A stretch of DNA of 7,138 nt. It comes from Rickettsiales bacterium. GTDB taxonomy: Bacteria > Pseudomonadota > Alphaproteobacteria > Rickettsiales > Deianiraeaceae. This document shows, piece by piece, positions 6,070 through 7,138 of this stretch. The first letter of the stretch is position 1, and every line of letters starts with the position of its first letter. The notes under the pieces are model-generated. The model was not told the DNA's origin. It was given only the letters and a program-made list of their open reading frames with translations, and searched no databases. A program made the translations under genes and the position numbers. Location of the stretch: positions 1 to 7,138 of the forward strand of contig CANDYN010000057.1 of the NCBI GenBank assembly GCA_947424985.1, in the 5' to 3' direction.

Positions 6070-6356
6070 ATATCTATACTAAATTATTTCTATCTTTGAT
6101 GATTGGCAATTGCTCTTATTTTACCTATATAAAAACTGCCGAATATGGGCTTTCCTTATCGGGATTCTTATATATACTATCAATAATACTTTTTATTTTT
6201 GCTCTTTCAATCTATAAATTTTCTGAAAAATTAACAATCAAAAAGAGCGAAAAAGCGTTAAGTAACCTAAAAAATAATTGCTTTTATCTTTTATTTGCAT
6301 CATTATTTTTATTATCCATGGGTAATATCGTCTCTGTCATAAATTTTATGTCTTGA
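6066..6356 (+). CDS. Small three-helix membrane protein, function unknown
   Basis: I do not recognise a family. The 96-residue product has three hydrophobic segments, at about 5-21, 31-50 and 71-93, with lysine-rich stretches between the second and third (KFSEKLTIKKSEKALSNLK, 51-69). The positive loop suggests that this connection is cytoplasmic, placing the N-terminus outside. Its ATG overlaps the TGA of the aldolase gene as ATGA, and there is no Shine-Dalgarno sequence, so translation probably depends on termination of the aldolase frame. The overlap argues that this is a real gene and that both are on one transcript. A link to aldolase function is not shown; such pairings are often only transcriptional. 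Confidence 0.7.
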   Translation: MNIYTKLFLSLMIGNCSYFTYIKTAEYGLSLSGFLYILSIILFIFALSIYKFSEKLTIKKSEKALSNLKNNCFYLLFASLFLLSMGNIVSVINFMS

Positions 6357-6380
6357 CATTTTACTTTTTCGTATTAGATT
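6353..6380 (+). promoter_or_regulatory. Promoter candidate for the pyrophosphohydrolase-like gene
   Basis: A perfect -35 TTGACA (6353-6358) overlaps the TGA stop of the small membrane protein gene. TAGATT (6375-6380) follows after 16 bases and matches the -10 consensus at 4/6. Transcription would begin near 6387, about 14 bases before the next ATG. The exact -35 hexamer in a 44-base gap makes a separate promoter plausible. Confidence 0.45.
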
Positions 6381-6400
6381 TTTAATAGTTTTGTAAAACA

Positions 6401-7081
6401 ATGAAACATAGATATATTTTTGATAAGTTGGTTCGATCAAAGGCTATACATAATGCAATTGAAAATGAAAATTTGACTTTTTCATATAAACTTTTGGATG
6501 ACGAACACTATGAAAAAGCGATTTTGAGAAAATTTAAAGAAGAATGCGATGAGGTTTGTGAGTGTTTAAACAAAGAAGAGATAGTTTCTGAACTTGCTGA
6601 CGTTTTCGAAGTTATTGATGCAATTTGCACTCATTTCAAAGTCACAAAAGATGAAATCTTACAAAAACAAAAAGAAAGACGAGATGAGAGAGGCGACTTG
6701 CAAAGCAAAGAATATGCAAATTATGTGCAAATGGACGAAAACCATGCCATGAGCGAATATTTTGCAAATTATGCCGCGAAATCCGGTGGAAGATATCCGT
6801 TTCGTGAAGTTTTACGACATGATATCTCACTTCTTGCTGCGCTTGAAGACTTTCAAATTACAAATAAAGATAAAAGCGAGCTAAAAACAAGTATGCAACA
6901 TGGTGAAAACTTTAAAACCTGCATTAAAAGATTTTGCAATGAACTTGGATTCTCGGAATATAAAATTATTGACTTAGCAACAGACGACTTTGACGAAAAA
7001 ACAAAAATTGCAGAATCAAGTTTTATAATCAAAGTATCAAAAATTGCCGACAAAGATAGATTTTTACTCACGAGGGTTTAG
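6401..7081 (+). CDS. MazG/PRA-PH-like nucleotide pyrophosphohydrolase with an unassigned C-terminal extension
   Basis: Residues 5-112 fit the all-alpha NTP pyrophosphohydrolase superfamily (the phosphoribosyl-ATP pyrophosphohydrolase/MazG group), which hydrolyses nucleoside triphosphates to monophosphate and pyrophosphate. The N-terminus FDKLVRSK (7-14) resembles the DKLVRDKI opening of stand-alone members. The metal-binding pattern is E48-x-x-E51, then E64-x-x-D67 twelve residues on, and KERRDERGDL (91-100) resembles the KKxxRGGF end. Two changes from the usual pattern are Ser13 for Asp and RGDL for RGGF. Family proteins like this are usually about 100 residues; here another 110 or so follow, with a mixed helix/strand character and FIIKVSKIADKDRFLLTRV at the end (208-226), which I cannot assign. 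The substrate is unknown; house-cleaning of abnormal nucleotides is a family-based guess. The start agrees with the family N-terminus. It is 44 bases after the membrane protein gene, with its own candidate promoter. Confidence 0.75.
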   Translation: MKHRYIFDKLVRSKAIHNAIENENLTFSYKLLDDEHYEKAILRKFKEECDEVCECLNKEEIVSELADVFEVIDAICTHFKVTKDEILQKQKERRDERGDLQSKEYANYVQMDENHAMSEYFANYAAKSGGRYPFREVLRHDISLLAALEDFQITNKDKSELKTSMQHGENFKTCIKRFCNELGFSEYKIIDLATDDFDEKTKIAESSFIIKVSKIADKDRFLLTRV

Positions 7082-7099
7082 GTTTTAACCGCCACCCTC
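7072..7099. terminator. Inverted repeat at the 3' end of the pyrophosphohydrolase-like gene
   Basis: GAGGGT (7072-7077) pairs with ACCCTC (7094-7099), and inside it GGT (7081-7083) can pair with ACC (7088-7090). The left arm lies in the last codons of the gene and the TAG sits within the structure. Neither strand has a T-run directly after the stem, so intrinsic termination is uncertain. A bidirectional role is possible if the gene beyond is convergent. Confidence 0.3.
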
Positions 7100-7109
7100 T
7101 TCAAAAACC

Positions 7110-7138
7110 CTACTTAATCTCCCTAGGAATCATCATAT
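7110..7138 (-). CDS. Possible 3' end of a convergent gene
   Basis: Of the three minus-strand frames, only this one is open from the right edge for more than a few codons; it reads MMIPREIK and then TAG (7112-7110). Nothing can be said of the product. The fragment is too short for coding character to be judged, and the stretch may simply be intergenic. Confidence 0.2.

Noticed and set aside
6642..7071. Two minus-strand frames (62 and 72 codons) opposite the pyrophosphohydrolase-like gene
   Set aside because: They are antisense to a gene with recognisable family motifs and have no motifs of their own.
1..7138. CRISPR arrays, tRNA or rRNA genes, transposases, phage genes
   Set aside because: No regularly spaced repeats, cloverleaf-like GC-rich segments, terminal inverted repeats or mobile-element motifs were seen on either strand.

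Overview
The window looks like ordinary chromosome from an AT-rich alphaproteobacterium, most likely a Rickettsiales-type or similar host-associated lineage. The evidence is the strong A/T bias in spacers and codons, an alphaproteobacterial-looking DnaK, a DhnA-type class I fructose-bisphosphate aldolase of the kind Rickettsiales carry, and KdsA, which implies a Kdo-containing (Gram-negative) envelope. The taxonomic placement is inferred from memory of these families; no search was run. No phage, IS, CRISPR, tRNA or rRNA signal was seen, and no gene-free stretch exceeds 300 bases.

Left two thirds, minus strand (read right to left): dnaK (4885-3005) is followed by a 143-base spacer with a GC-rich hairpin and a candidate promoter. 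Next comes an unrecognised basic protein that apparently starts at TTG (2861-2358). kdsA (2344-1517) begins 13 bases later, and a predicted lipoprotein with an extra hydrophobic segment (1507-758) begins 9 bases after kdsA. After a 68-base spacer with another candidate promoter comes a partial gene running off the left edge (689-1). I translated this last gene by hand; it reads as an N-acetylmuramoyl-L-alanine amidase (Amidase_2/AmpD-like) fold that has lost its zinc ligands. The 2861-758 genes are packed tightly enough to be one transcription unit with an envelope flavour (Kdo synthesis plus a lipoprotein).

Middle: a 266-base divergent intergenic region (4886-5151) separates dnaK from the aldolase. 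It holds a convincing sigma-32 (RpoH) promoter for dnaK, a candidate housekeeping promoter for fba, and an 11-bp palindrome identical to the core of the Fur-box consensus.

Right third, plus strand: fba (5152-6069) overlaps by four bases (ATGA) a small three-helix membrane protein (6066-6356). A consensus -35 TTGACA overlaps that gene's stop codon and probably drives the next gene (6401-7081), a MazG/PRA-PH-like nucleotide pyrophosphohydrolase with an unrecognised C-terminal extension of about 110 residues. An inverted repeat follows, and the last 29 bases could be the 3' end of a convergent gene.

I found no clear novel multi-gene system. The items most worth a second look are the apparently dead amidase, the C-terminal extension of the pyrophosphohydrolase, the TTG-started orphan protein, and the near-complete absence of Shine-Dalgarno sequences across the window.
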